Origin: Arcobacter sp. F2176
GTDB taxonomy: Bacteria; Campylobacterota; Campylobacteria; Campylobacterales; Arcobacteraceae
Length of the DNA stretch: 64,000 bases
NCBI RefSeq assembly: GCF_004116465.1
Contig: NZ_PDJV01000002.1
Location: forward strand, 186,001 to 250,000
Direction of reading: 5' to 3'
The position numbers and the translations under genes are program-made. Within the stretch, counting starts at the first letter, position 1; every line of letters begins with the position of its first letter. The notes below the pieces were generated by a model that saw only the letters and a program-made list of their open reading frames with translations, did no database searches and had not been told where the DNA came from. Of this stretch, positions 17,807-27,808 are shown piece by piece.

Positions 17807-18572
17807 AAGCCTAAGCCTATTGGATTAACTGTAGTTTTACAGTTTTTACTTATGCCTTTGGCTGCTTTTGTTATTTCAAAAGCTTTTGACTTTTCTACAG
17901 AACTTACTTTTGGAATGATTTTAGTAGGTGCAGTATCTGATGGTACTGCTTCAAATGTAATAGCATATTTAGCTAAAGCTGATGTGGCATTATCCATAAG
18001 TATGACAGTTGTTTCTATACTTTTATCTATAGTAATAACTCCTTATTTGACATTATTTTATGTAGGACAAAACGTACCCGTACCAGCTTCAAGTATATTG
18101 TCTAGTATCTTAAAAATAGTATTAGCACAAGTTGTTATAGGTGTAATAGTGAATTATTTCTTTAATAAATATATTGAGAAAAATCAAGATTTATTTGCTT
18201 CTTTGTCTATTATCTCTATTGTGTTTATCATTGCGATTGTAGTAGTTTTAAATGAATCAAAAATTCATACTGTTGGTTTATAGCTATTAGCTGGTATTGT
18301 ATTACATAACTTATCCGGTCTATTAGGTGGATACTATATAGCTAATTAGTTATGATAAAAAAGAGTGTAAATCTGTAGCTATAGAAGTGGGGATGCAAAA
18401 CTCAGGTTTAGCAGTAGCTCTTTCTATAAAATATTTTAGTACTTTAAGTGCTCTTCCTGGTGCTATCTTTAGTATTTGGTATAATATTGCAAGGTCAATT
18501 ATTGCCTCAATTTGGGCAAAACAGGAAAAATACTATTTAACTCAAAGTATGATAGTATCTCATAATGAATAA
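17807..18572 (+). pseudogene. Degenerate third BASS-family transporter gene
   Basis: The remnant is similar to the BASS genes at 10610 and 11594 from residue 57 or so to the end. The first segment and start codon are missing: similarity begins at KPKPIGLTVVLQFLLMPLAAF. The frame has a TAG at 18281-18283 after HTVGL, then LLAGIVLHNLSGLLGGYYIA, a second stop, and a frame change into EVGMQNSGLAVALSIKYFS. The signature GGTASN has become DGTASN, and HNISGS has become YNIARS. Truncation plus stop plus frameshift make it clearly non-functional. Confidence 0.9.
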
Positions 18573-18693
18573 TAAATATGAGATACTAAAAAATACTTTT
18601 GGGTATAATGCTTTTCGTTCTTTTGATGACTACGAGGGTGTAGCCTCTTGGGATAAGCTCTTGTTTAATTTAAAAGTCAGTACTAAAACTTAA
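18565..18693 (+). pseudogene. recQ N-terminal fragment (first ~20 codons of a RecQ-like gene)
   Basis: An open frame of 42 codons starting at ATG 18565. Its first 20 residues, MNNKYEILKNTFGYNAFRSF, match the start of the intact RecQ at 19685 (MNNKHKILKDIFGHEHFRSF) at 13 of 20 residues, with many silent base changes. After FRSF the resemblance ends and the frame runs on into the 3' end of the opposite-strand SDR gene. The codon-level match to a gene only 1.1 kb away makes chance unlikely. I read it as the broken 5' end of a recQ paralogue. Confidence 0.65.
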
Positions 18694-19503
18694 CTCTTTA
18701 TTTTTTTCCAACTCTATTTCCAGAGTATCTATTTTATTTTTTGCATAAGAGTACGAATCTGAGCCTAAAAATAAATGAAAAGGAACTTCATCTAATAGTG
18801 AAACTTCATAAATCATTTTTGCGAGTTTCTTAGGATCACCTGGTTGATTCTGATTGATATCATTTTGATGCGTTGATACCATCTTTTTAGCTTCTTTATA
18901 ATCTGAAATTTCGTTACTTGGTGCTTTCATTGATGTAGATTCTAAAAAATTGGTTCTAAAATATCCAGGATAAACAAGTATCACCTTTATACCAAACTCT
19001 TCTACATCAGCTTTTAAACCTTCTGTTAGTCCAGCAACGGCAAATTTAGTAGAACAATAAATACCAGAACCAGGAAAAGTACCAATAAATCCACCAATAC
19101 TTGAGATATTGAAAATATGCCCACTTCTTTGTTTTCTCATTATTGGTAAAACTGCACTTAATACATTGATTAGTCCAAAAACATTGATATTATAATTGTT
19201 TTCTATCTCTTTTTGGCTAAGCTCTTCTATAGCACCAAATAATCCATATCCTGCATTGTTTATAAGAACATTAATCCTAGAAAATTTCCTAATCACTTGA
19301 TTAACTGAAGTCTCAATATCTTTTCTATTTGATAAATCAATTTCTAAAGCTAAAAAATTGGTATTTGTACTTAATGTAGTATCTATTTTACTAATATCTC
19401 TTGTTGTTCCTGCAACTATATGACCTTCCTTTAAAAAATGTTTTGTCATCTCATAGCCTAAACCTTGAGAAACTCCTGTTATAAAATAAACTTTTTTATC
19501 CAT
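18670..19503 (-). CDS. SDR-family oxidoreductase
   Basis: 277-residue classical short-chain dehydrogenase: the TGVSQGLGYEM glycine motif near the start, INVLINNAGYGLFG, ISSIGG, and the YCSTKFAV YxxxK pair. The long C-terminal region after LVYPGYFRTNFL is typical of the retinol-dehydrogenase-like or cyclohexanol-like group with undefined substrates. The ATG at 19503 follows AAGGAAAAAACA. It is convergent with the decayed BASS/recQ region and divergent from recQ. Confidence 0.88.
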   Translation of the reverse strand: MDKKVYFITGVSQGLGYEMTKHFLKEGHIVAGTTRDISKIDTTLSTNTNFLALEIDLSNRKDIETSVNQVIRKFSRINVLINNAGYGLFGAIEELSQKEIENNYNINVFGLINVLSAVLPIMRKQRSGHIFNISSIGGFIGTFPGSGIYCSTKFAVAGLTEGLKADVEEFGIKVILVYPGYFRTNFLESTSMKAPSNEISDYKEAKKMVSTHQNDINQNQPGDPKKLAKMIYEVSLLDEVPFHLFLGSDSYSYAKNKIDTLEIELEKNKELSFSTDF

Positions 19504-19684
19504 TGTTTTTTCCTTAAAATGTATTTAAATAATGTAAAAAGTATATTTAATCTCTGGAGATATGTAAATACATATTTCTATTGTATTTCTGTACAATTCT
19601 ACTAACGAATAAAGAAGTAGAATATTTGTATTTATTCTAAATCATTCTTATACTCCTTAACTAAATTTATGCTAAAATCCCCCA

Positions 19685-21790
19685 ATGAACAATAAACACA
19701 AAATACTAAAAGATATTTTCGGACATGAACACTTTAGAAGCTTTCAAGAGGAAGTAGTAGACAGTATCATCAATAAACAAGATGTACTAACCATCTTACC
19801 AACTGGTGGTGGTAAATCACTTTGTTATCAACTCCCAGCACTTCTTATGGAGGGAACGACAGTCGTAATCTCTCCACTTATTGCTCTTATGCAAGACCAG
19901 ATAAAAGCACTCAATGATTTGGATATAAAAGCTGACATGATAAGTTCATCACAAAGTGGTGAAGAGAATGGCTTTACTATGCAGAAGCTTTTGCGAGGTG
20001 AGTTGAAGTTTATTTATGTGGCACCTGAGAGATTTACTTCTAATGAGTTTGTTGGAGTATTACAACGAATCAATATCAACTATTTTGTTATCGATGAAGC
20101 TCATTGTGTATCTGCTTGGGGTCATGAATTTAGAGCTGAGTATAGAAATCTGGATAAACTAAAAAGACTGTTTCCCCATACTGCTATAGCTGCATTTACT
20201 GCAACTGCTACAAAAAAGGTAGAAGCAGATATCGCTTCAAATCTGAACTTGCAAGGTGCGAAACACTTTAGGGCAAAAACTGTTAGAGATAATCTTGATA
20301 TAAAAGTTGAACCTCGAATTTCAAATGGTAAAAAACAGATATTAAGTTTTTTAAAAGCACATAAAGGCTTGTGTGGGATTATCTATACTTTTACAAGAAA
20401 AGAAGCAGAAAGTACGGCACAATTTTTATGTGAAAGTGGATATACAGCTAAGGCTTATCATGCTGGATTATCACCAGCTGTTAAAGATGAAGTTTATGAT
20501 GATTTTGTTTATGAGAAGATTGATATCGTTGTGGCAACTATTGCTTTTGGTATGGGAATTGATAAGTCTAATATTCGTTTTGTCATACATACATCTTTGC
20601 CTAAAACACTTGAAAACTATTATCAAGAGATAGGTCGAGCAGGTCGTGATGGAGATATGTCTTATGTGTATTTACTTTACTCAAAATCTGATGAGGTAAA
20701 AAGAAAAATACAAATAGAAGACGCCATAGATGTGGGATATAAGCAAACAGGGCTTGATAAACTTGAAGCCATGTATAGATATTGTGTATCAAATAATTGT
20801 CGGCATAAAATCATCGCAAACTATTTTGAAGATGAGTGTGAAGATTGTAAAATCTTGTGTGATAACTGTACAAAAGGTGATATTGAACAAGTTGATGTGA
20901 GTATAGATGTACAAAAGTTTTTAAGTGCTGTTTATAGAAGTGGTCAAAGATTTGGAGCAAATCATATCATAGATATTTTAAGGGGTTCAAAAAATCAAAA
21001 GCTTTTAGAGTTTGCACATGATAAACTTAGTGTTTATGGTTTGGGAGCAGATAAAAGTAAAAACGAGTGGGTGGCTATTGCTGATAAACTTATAGATATA
21101 CAAGCTTTAAATTTAGGTGAATTTAGAGCATTAAAAATTAGTAATCTTGGTATGGAGATACTAAAAGGAAATGAGAAAGTTCTAATAGATAGTGATAAAC
21201 TTGGTATTGCTCAAAAGATTGAAGAAGAAGTTACGGAACTGAGTTTTGATGAAGAGTTATATGAGAAATTTAGAAGTTTGAGAAGAGAGATAGCCCAAGA
21301 GAGTGAAGTACCAGCTTATGTGATATTTGGGGATAAAACTCTAAAAGAGCTAGCTTCAAAACTTCCTCTTACAAAAGAAGAGATGTTAGATATCAATGGA
21401 GTAGGTCTTGTAAAATATGAAAAATATGGTGAGAGTTTTTTAGCATTATGTAAAAGTATAAAAGAGGAGTTTAGTGAAAAACTAGAAGAAAAAGCTCCTT
21501 TGAAAAAACTTACAAAAACATATTTAGAGACTTTTGAGTTAATAGAAGATGGGAAAACAGTAGAAGAAATAGCACAAATAAGAGACTTGGGTTTGACATC
21601 TATTTTATCTCATGTTTCAGTTTTAAATGAGCATGAAAAAATATCAAAAGAGAAAAAAGAAGAGCTTTTAAAACCACTTGAAATCCCTCAAAATATAAAA
21701 TCTTGGATAGAAGAGGGTTTAAATTTGGATTCAATAAAAGAGTTACGAAAACAGTTATATTTGTATGAGTATTTATCTAAAGAAATATAA
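19685..21790 (+). CDS. recQ: ATP-dependent DNA helicase RecQ
   Basis: 701 residues with all RecQ parts: Walker A TGGGKSLCYQLP (about residues 40-51), the DEAH box in VIDEAHCVSAWGHEFR, helicase C-terminal motif GMGIDKSNIRFVIHTSLPKT and QEIGRAGRDG, and the RQC zinc cysteines in CRHKIIANYFEDECEDCKILCDNC (read in pieces). An HRDC domain with LPLTKEEMLDINGVGLVKYEKYG follows. A C-terminal extension resembles the RQC-associated helix-turn-helix tail. It unwinds DNA during recombinational repair. The gene is convergent with the histidine kinase at 21796, five bases away. Confidence 0.95.
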   Translation: MNNKHKILKDIFGHEHFRSFQEEVVDSIINKQDVLTILPTGGGKSLCYQLPALLMEGTTVVISPLIALMQDQIKALNDLDIKADMISSSQSGEENGFTMQKLLRGELKFIYVAPERFTSNEFVGVLQRININYFVIDEAHCVSAWGHEFRAEYRNLDKLKRLFPHTAIAAFTATATKKVEADIASNLNLQGAKHFRAKTVRDNLDIKVEPRISNGKKQILSFLKAHKGLCGIIYTFTRKEAESTAQFLCESGYTAKAYHAGLSPAVKDEVYDDFVYEKIDIVVATIAFGMGIDKSNIRFVIHTSLPKTLENYYQEIGRAGRDGDMSYVYLLYSKSDEVKRKIQIEDAIDVGYKQTGLDKLEAMYRYCVSNNCRHKIIANYFEDECEDCKILCDNCTKGDIEQVDVSIDVQKFLSAVYRSGQRFGANHIIDILRGSKNQKLLEFAHDKLSVYGLGADKSKNEWVAIADKLIDIQALNLGEFRALKISNLGMEILKGNEKVLIDSDKLGIAQKIEEEVTELSFDEELYEKFRSLRREIAQESEVPAYVIFGDKTLKELASKLPLTKEEMLDINGVGLVKYEKYGESFLALCKSIKEEFSEKLEEKAPLKKLTKTYLETFELIEDGKTVEEIAQIRDLGLTSILSHVSVLNEHEKISKEKKEELLKPLEIPQNIKSWIEEGLNLDSIKELRKQLYLYEYLSKEI

Positions 21791-21795
21791 ATTTT

Positions 21796-23499
21796 TTAAA
21801 TAGGAAATTCTATTGTAAATGTGGCACCAGTACATTTCTCTTTGTTTATATAAAAGGTGCCATTTTTTACACTTATTTTTCCATTCATATGTTCAGTTAT
21901 AATCATTTTACATAAGTGCAATCCTATACCTGAACTTTGTTTTGTAGTAAAAAATTGTTCAAATATATTTTCGATATGTTTTTCATCTATTCCACCTGCA
22001 TTGTCTCTTATGGTTATAAACTTTTTATTATCTTTTTCATAGGTAAATATTTCCACTAAAGGCTTATTTACTCTTCTTTCTATAAAGGCATCCCTACAAT
22101 TAGATAAGATATTAATAAGTACTTGTGAAAACTCATTTTGATAGCCATATATTCTTATTTGTTCTTTTTTATTATCTCTTTTAACTCTTAAATCTAATTT
22201 TGTAAAATCGTGTTCTAAAAGTTTTAGGGCGATATCTAAAGTATCATCAAATAAGAAGTTAGTTTTGATTTTATCTTGAATATGGAAATTTTTAAATTCA
22301 TCTACAAGATTACTCATATACACTAAAGTATTTTGCATATTATTAAGTGAATTTTGGAGTTTTTCTTGAGATGGCATACCTTTAAACTCTATCTCACTTT
22401 GTAAGGAGATGATATTTGAAGATACTTTTGATAAGGGACTTCTCCATTGATGCTCGATATTTGATAGGGTTTCACCAATTGTGGCATAACGAGATTGGAT
22501 ATACAAAATCTCATCTTTATTCTTAAGTTCTTGTATTGATTCATATTTCAAGTTATAAAATTTATTGATTCTATAAGAAACTATGATTGTCAAAAGGATT
22601 CCAATAAATAAGCTTAGTTCTGTAACAAAACTTCTTCTTTCATTTATATATCTCAAGCTAGGTATTGCTTCAAAAGTCCATTGTCTAGACCAAATAACTG
22701 GTAAGTTTTTTTTATATTTTAGGTGTTTATATATTTTATTTAAAGAGTTGTGAGAATAAATCTCTTCATTTATTTTATTTGTGGTATCAAATATTTTGAA
22801 ATTTATCTCGTTTGAAGTTTCATCTTCTTCTAAAATTGATTTTTTAAATATATCTTCTATAACAAAAACACCAAGAACAAAACTTTTGATATCTTCATTT
22901 TCATCAAAGATAGGCAAAAAAGTTAAAAACCCTTTTTTGTTCTTTTTTTGTACCAACTCTATTGCTTGAGTAACTTGTGGGCTTTTTGTTTTTAAAGCTT
23001 TTTTTATAGTTTCAAATCTATTTTTATCGCTTGATAAATCAAAGCCTAAGGCCTTTTCATTATTTAAAAAGGGTTCAACATAATATACTGGAAAATACCT
23101 ATCTTTTGATTCTACTTTTTTCATATTATTATTTTTTGATTCTTTTGTAAAGAAAAAATCCTTTTCAAAAAGTTTTCTTTTTTCATTTGGAACTATTGGA
23201 ATCCACTCTAAAGCATGAATAGCATCATGTCTTTGTATTATTTTTTTTGCTTCTTTTGAAAACTGTTCTTTTGTAGGAGTTTGACCATTATTATAAAGAA
23301 TTGATAAGCTGTAAAGAGTTTCGAGATTTAATAAAATTTCTCTATAAAAAGATTTTGTTTTATTATCGACTATATTTTGAAATCTACTTTGTATATTTTT
23401 TTCTTCAATATTATTAATAATATAACTAACAGATATGGATAAAAATAATCCAATAATTATTATAGAAGATACATGTAGTTTGTATTTATTTCCTATCAA
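21796..23499 (-). CDS. CHASE-domain sensor histidine kinase
   Basis: 567 residues: a transmembrane helix near residues 10-30, a periplasmic CHASE-like sensing domain (LEWIPIVPNEKRKLFEKD, KESKDRYFPVYYVEPF-type strings), a second membrane helix around 290-310, and a kinase core. The H-box is NIEHQWRSPLSK (His about 350), the N-box NILSNCRDAF, and the G-boxes DNAGGIDEKH and GIGLHLCKMI. The start overlaps the end of the response regulator by four bases, so the pair is translationally coupled. CHASE domains bind small extracellular ligands; the ligand is unknown. Confidence 0.9.
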   Translation of the reverse strand: MIGNKYKLHVSSIIIIGLFLSISVSYIINNIEEKNIQSRFQNIVDNKTKSFYREILLNLETLYSLSILYNNGQTPTKEQFSKEAKKIIQRHDAIHALEWIPIVPNEKRKLFEKDFFFTKESKNNNMKKVESKDRYFPVYYVEPFLNNEKALGFDLSSDKNRFETIKKALKTKSPQVTQAIELVQKKNKKGFLTFLPIFDENEDIKSFVLGVFVIEDIFKKSILEEDETSNEINFKIFDTTNKINEEIYSHNSLNKIYKHLKYKKNLPVIWSRQWTFEAIPSLRYINERRSFVTELSLFIGILLTIIVSYRINKFYNLKYESIQELKNKDEILYIQSRYATIGETLSNIEHQWRSPLSKVSSNIISLQSEIEFKGMPSQEKLQNSLNNMQNTLVYMSNLVDEFKNFHIQDKIKTNFLFDDTLDIALKLLEHDFTKLDLRVKRDNKKEQIRIYGYQNEFSQVLINILSNCRDAFIERRVNKPLVEIFTYEKDNKKFITIRDNAGGIDEKHIENIFEQFFTTKQSSGIGLHLCKMIITEHMNGKISVKNGTFYINKEKCTGATFTIEFPI

Positions 23500-24176
23500 G
23501 TTAAAAGCCTATAACCTTGTTCGTTTTCATTTAAGATGTTATCTTTTCCTATTTTTTGACGAAGTTTTCCAATGAGTACTTTTAGTGTTCCTTTATTTAA
23601 AAGGTCACCTTCCCAAACATTTTCTTCTATAATATCATAAAAAACTAATTCATTTTTATTCTCAATTAAAGTTTCTAAAAGAAGTCTCTCTTTATTTTGT
23701 AGTCTCTCTATTTCATTTGTACTATTAGTAAAGATATGAGTATGCAGGTTATATTTAGCGCCATTTTGGAATGTTATTTCAAATTTATTTCTTTCTAGTA
23801 GTTTTTGAGAACAATTAAATAAAGCCTCTTTTAAAGAGGCATAAGAAATAGGTTTTATGATATAAGACTCCAGATGTAAAGAGACAGCTTCCATAAGAAA
23901 GCTTTCTGTTTTATAAGCTGTTAAAACTACAACTGGAGTTTGGCTATCTTCTTCTCTTATCTCTTTTATGAGTTCTAGCCCATTCATACCTTCCATATCA
24001 ATATCTGTGAAGATGATATCAGGTTTTATTTCATCATATATCTCTAAAGCCTCTTTTGCATTTGAGGCAGAATAGACTTTTTTAACAATATTTGAAATGG
24101 TATTTGTGATGTTTTCTCTCACTTCATCATCATCTTCAACATACAGTACAGTAAGGTATTTTAATATATTTTTCAT
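23496..24176 (-). CDS. OmpR-like response regulator
   Basis: 226 residues. The receiver domain has acidic residues in YVEDDDEV, the phosphoacceptor Asp58 in FTDIDMEGMNG, and the conserved Lys in YIIKPISY. The C-terminal winged-helix output (about residues 140-226) has the campylobacterotal layout RLLLETLIENKNELV, VWEGDL, LKVLIGKLRQKIG and GYRLL. It precedes and overlaps its cognate CHASE kinase and lies just downstream of the Opp/Dpp operon (33 bases), so readthrough could co-express them. Confidence 0.92.
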   Translation of the reverse strand: MKNILKYLTVLYVEDDDEVRENITNTISNIVKKVYSASNAKEALEIYDEIKPDIIFTDIDMEGMNGLELIKEIREEDSQTPVVVLTAYKTESFLMEAVSLHLESYIIKPISYASLKEALFNCSQKLLERNKFEITFQNGAKYNLHTHIFTNSTNEIERLQNKERLLLETLIENKNELVFYDIIEENVWEGDLLNKGTLKVLIGKLRQKIGKDNILNENEQGYRLLT

Positions 24177-24209
24177 GTGAAATTATATCCTATTCTTCTT
24201 CTTTACAAA

Positions 24210-25919
24210 TTAAGCCATTTTTAGTTTATTTGGCTCAAAATGTGGAATTGAATCAATAAGTTTTTTTGTATAATCTTTTTGTGGATTTTCCAAAATATCA
24301 TAGACATTTCCTTGTTCAACTATTTCACCTCTATTCATCACGATTACTCTTTCACATAATAGTTTTACAACATTTAAATCATGTGAAACAAAGATATAAC
24401 TCATACCTAACTCTTTTTTTAATCTATCTAATAACTGTAATACTACCGCTTGAACTGATACATCAAGGGCAGAAGTTGGCTCATCTAGAATCAAAATCTT
24501 TGGATTTACTGATATTGCTCTTGCTATTCCTACCCTTGCTTTTTGACCACCTGAAAGTTGGTGGGGAAATCTAGAGAGTAAATGAATAGGAAGTCCTACC
24601 ATTAAAGATAATTCTTCTACTTTTTCTTTTATTTTTTTTCTGTCTCTCATTTTCAAAAGTCGTCTAAGGGGCTCTGCAATACAATCAAAAGCATTAAATC
24701 TAGGATTTAAACTATCTGTTGGATCTTGAAATACCATTTGTATTTTATTTCTTTGTTTCATGGCTGCAAATTGTTTAGATGTGTAAGCTGTGATATTTTC
24801 ATTTTCTAAAATTATATCACCAGAAGTTGGGTCTAAAAGTTTTGTAATCATATTTGATGTTGTAGATTTACCACAACCTGATTCACCTACTAATCCTAAA
24901 CTTTCCCCTTTTTTTAGATTGAAGGTGATTCCATTTACCGCTGTAAAAGTATTCTCTTCTTTTTTCTTTGCAAAGAGGCTACTTTTGTCCCTTAGAGGAA
25001 ACTTTTTAACTAAGTTTAGAACTTCTAAAATCACTTCACCTTTTTTTGTTATTTCATTGTGTATTTGCTTTTTTGAGACTATCTTTTCACCTTCCATCTC
25101 TTCTGGAATAGCAGTCAAATCTGAAAGTTTAGATTTTGGACCAGGGGATGCTGCTATTAGTTTTATTGTATATGGGTGTTTTGGTTTTGTAAAAAGTTCA
25201 TAAACACTATTTTTTTCTACTATCTCACCCTTTTGCATAACACAAATATTATCACAATACATTGCTGCCATTCCAAGGTCATGGGTTATTAACATAACAG
25301 CCATATGATGCTCTTTTGCCAAATCTTTAATTAAATCCATTATTACCTTTTGAGTAGTAACATCAAGTCCTGTTGTTGGTTCATCTGCTATTAAAAGTCT
25401 TGGATTACAAGCAATTGCAATTGCTATCATAACCCTTTGACACATTCCCCCTGATAGTTCAAAAGGATAAGACCAATATCTATCTTCGGGATTTACTATT
25501 TTTACTTTTTCTAGTATTTTTATCGCTTTTTCTTTTGCATTTTGTGGACTTGCTTGGTGGTGACAAATAAGTACATCTTCTATTTGTTTACCCACACATC
25601 TTATAGGATTTAAAGCAGCTCTTGGGTTTTGAAATATCATAGAGATTTCTCTTCCTCTGATTTCTTTAAAATCCTTCTCTTTTGCAGTTGTTAGAGGAAA
25701 TCCCTCAAACTCTATTTTCCCATTTGTTACTCTTCCTGCACTATCTAATAATCCCATTACTGTAAAAGCTGTAATTGATTTACCAGAACCACTCTCTCCA
25801 ATTACTCCTAAAATCTCACCTTTTTGGATATTCATTGAGGCTTTTTTTAGTCCATGAACTGTTCCATTTCGTGTTTTAAAATCTATTGATAACTCATCTA
25901 TTTTTAAAAATGAATACAT
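24210..25919 (-). CDS. Dipeptide/oligopeptide ABC transporter, fused double ATP-binding protein
   Basis: 569 residues made of two complete ABC ATPases in tandem, as in YejF/GsiA/DdpD-F fusions. The first half has GESGSGKS and signature LSGGMCQRV. The second half has GESGCGKST and LSGGQKARVGIARA. The oligopeptide-type C-terminal extension HPYTIKLIAASPGP lies between them. It energises uptake through the two permeases encoded just upstream. Substrate is uncertain because the operon begins with an amidase-type allophanate hydrolase. Confidence 0.93.
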   Translation of the reverse strand: MYSFLKIDELSIDFKTRNGTVHGLKKASMNIQKGEILGVIGESGSGKSITAFTVMGLLDSAGRVTNGKIEFEGFPLTTAKEKDFKEIRGREISMIFQNPRAALNPIRCVGKQIEDVLICHHQASPQNAKEKAIKILEKVKIVNPEDRYWSYPFELSGGMCQRVMIAIAIACNPRLLIADEPTTGLDVTTQKVIMDLIKDLAKEHHMAVMLITHDLGMAAMYCDNICVMQKGEIVEKNSVYELFTKPKHPYTIKLIAASPGPKSKLSDLTAIPEEMEGEKIVSKKQIHNEITKKGEVILEVLNLVKKFPLRDKSSLFAKKKEENTFTAVNGITFNLKKGESLGLVGESGCGKSTTSNMITKLLDPTSGDIILENENITAYTSKQFAAMKQRNKIQMVFQDPTDSLNPRFNAFDCIAEPLRRLLKMRDRKKIKEKVEELSLMVGLPIHLLSRFPHQLSGGQKARVGIARAISVNPKILILDEPTSALDVSVQAVVLQLLDRLKKELGMSYIFVSHDLNVVKLLCERVIVMNRGEIVEQGNVYDILENPQKDYTKKLIDSIPHFEPNKLKMA

Positions 25920-25931
25920 AATATTAGCTCC

Positions 25932-26777
25932 TTATGTTCTTTTTTTAGGGTCTACTAAATCTCTTAATCCATCACCTAATAGATTAAAACAAAATACTGC
26001 AAGCATAAGTGCAAGTCCTGGGAATAGGGCTAACCACCACTCTCCTGAAACAATATATGTGGCTCCTTGAGCTACCATAATTCCCCACTCTGCATCAGGT
26101 GGTCTAACGCCTAATCCTATAAATGATAATCCTGCTGCATTTAATATTGCCCAACCCATATTTAAAGAAATTTGTATCATCATAGGTGGCAAACAGTTTG
26201 GAAATATTTGAAAAGTAAGGATTCTAAAATCTGAATTTCCATTAAGTCTTGCAGCTTGAACATATCCTGCATCTCTTCTTATTAGAACTTCGGCTCTTGT
26301 TACCCTTGCATAAAATGGTATATTAATAACAGCAGTTGCATAAATAATATTTTCAATAGAATTACCCAAAGTTGCCACAATTCCCATTGCTAAAACAAAA
26401 AGTGGGAAAGCCATAATTGCATCAGAAAATCGACCAATTATTTTATCAGCCCAACCACCTAAATAACCAGCAATTGCCCCAAAAGCACTACCAATGATAA
26501 AGGATAAAATTACTGCTGAAAAAGCTATCCATAAATCAAGTTTTGTAGCAACTATTACTCTACTTAAAACATCTCTTCCTAAATTATCAGTTCCAAATAG
26601 ATGTTCCCAAGAGGGAGGAGATAAAACTGCATGTGCATTTGTCAAAAGTGGATCATAAGGTGCAATAGCTGAACCAAATATAGCCAAAAATATAAAAGCA
26701 AAAAACATGAAAAATGAAAATGCAGTAATTAAATTATCTTTTAAAATATATTTAAAATGTGTAAAAAATTGTTTCAT
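25932..26777 (-). CDS. ABC transporter permease, DppC/OppC type
   Basis: 281 residues with the N-terminal OppC/DppC domain, LFGTDNLGRDVLSRVI before the first conserved segment, and the permease coupling motif around EVLIRRDAGYVQAARLNGNSD. The C-terminal LNLLGDGLRDLVDPKKR is a classical family tail. It is the second inner-membrane subunit of the binding-protein-dependent importer; it follows the DppB-like gene by eight bases and precedes the fused ATPase by twelve. Confidence 0.94.
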   Translation of the reverse strand: MKQFFTHFKYILKDNLITAFSFFMFFAFIFLAIFGSAIAPYDPLLTNAHAVLSPPSWEHLFGTDNLGRDVLSRVIVATKLDLWIAFSAVILSFIIGSAFGAIAGYLGGWADKIIGRFSDAIMAFPLFVLAMGIVATLGNSIENIIYATAVINIPFYARVTRAEVLIRRDAGYVQAARLNGNSDFRILTFQIFPNCLPPMMIQISLNMGWAILNAAGLSFIGLGVRPPDAEWGIMVAQGATYIVSGEWWLALFPGLALMLAVFCFNLLGDGLRDLVDPKKRT

Positions 26778-26785
26778 ATTTTTTC

Positions 26786-27808
26786 CTAATTATCTATAGA
26801 GACACGGGGGTCAATAAGAGTTAAAATTATGTCAATAGTTAAATTTACCACAACAAAAAGTAATGCCATAGTAAGTACAAAACCTTGAACTGCTGCATAA
26901 TCAGAAGCCACAAGTGCTTCAATAGCAAAAGAGCCAATTCCAGGCCAAGAAAATACTTTTTCAACCAATACATTTGCACCTAAAAGAAATGAAAAAACCA
27001 TTCCTAGTGTTGTAAGTATTGATAATAAAGAGTTTCTAAGGGCATAAGTTATTAGTATCTTACTTCTTGGCAGGCCATTTGCTCTTGCAGTTCTTATAAA
27101 ATCACTTGACAAAGCATTTAACATGGAAGCTCTTGTCATCCTAGCAATTGGTGCTAGAGCAAATATTCCTAGTGTAATTGCAGGTAACATTAGCTGTCTT
27201 ACACTTGCCCAAAATGTCTCCATATCATTTGCTAACAAAGAATCAATAGTATAAAATCCTGTTACATGGGGAGGTGATAAATACATAATTTCCAATCGTC
27301 CAATGGGAGAAGGAGCAATACCTAAAAGATAATAAAAAATGTATATCAAAAATAGTCCCGTAAAAAACGTAGGTAAAGATACTCCCATAGTAACTAATAC
27401 TCTAGTTAGATGGTCAATCCAAGTTCCAGGTTTAGTTGCAGACAAAATACCTAAAGGAATTGCGATTATTAATGCAAAACTTAGACCTAAAAAAGTCAAT
27501 TCCAAAGAGGCTGGAAGTCTAGTAGTAAGTTCTTCTAAAACTGGAAGACCTGTATTTAAAGACATGCCTAAATTACCATGGGAAAGATTTTGTACATAGA
27601 TAAAAAATTGTTCAACAATACCTTTATCTAAACCCAAAGAAACCCGTACTTGCTCAATTGATTCTTTATCTGCCATAGCCCCAGCAAAATAAACTGCTGG
27701 GTCACCTGGAAGTGCTCTTGTTAATAAAAAAGAGATTATGACAATACCTATAATTGAAGGAATTGATTGAAACAATCTTCTTAATATTTGTGTTATTTTA
27801 TTTTTCAT
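26786..27808 (-). CDS. ABC transporter permease, DppB/OppB type
   Basis: 340 residues with the family start (RRLFQSIPSIIGIVIISFLLTRALPGDP) split over the first helix, the coupling loop TRASMLNALSSDFIRTARANGLP, and the C-terminal tail LTIDIILTLIDPRV. The frame is open seven codons further upstream, but the ATG at 27808 overlaps the stop of the binding-protein gene as ATGA, the usual coupling, so I chose it. It forms the translocation pathway with the DppC-like subunit. Confidence 0.94.
   Translation of the reverse strand: MKNKITQILRRLFQSIPSIIGIVIISFLLTRALPGDPAVYFAGAMADKESIEQVRVSLGLDKGIVEQFFIYVQNLSHGNLGMSLNTGLPVLEELTTRLPASLELTFLGLSFALIIAIPLGILSATKPGTWIDHLTRVLVTMGVSLPTFFTGLFLIYIFYYLLGIAPSPIGRLEIMYLSPPHVTGFYTIDSLLANDMETFWASVRQLMLPAITLGIFALAPIARMTRASMLNALSSDFIRTARANGLPRSKILITYALRNSLLSILTTLGMVFSFLLGANVLVEKVFSWPGIGSFAIEALVASDYAAVQGFVLTMALLFVVVNLTIDIILTLIDPRVSIDN

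Noticed and set aside
17732-18593. A mobile element bounded by the 26-base repeats at 17732 and 18568
   Set aside because: No transposase, no terminal inverted repeats, and the repeats read in frame as the start of a recQ-like gene, so paralogous gene remnants explain them better.
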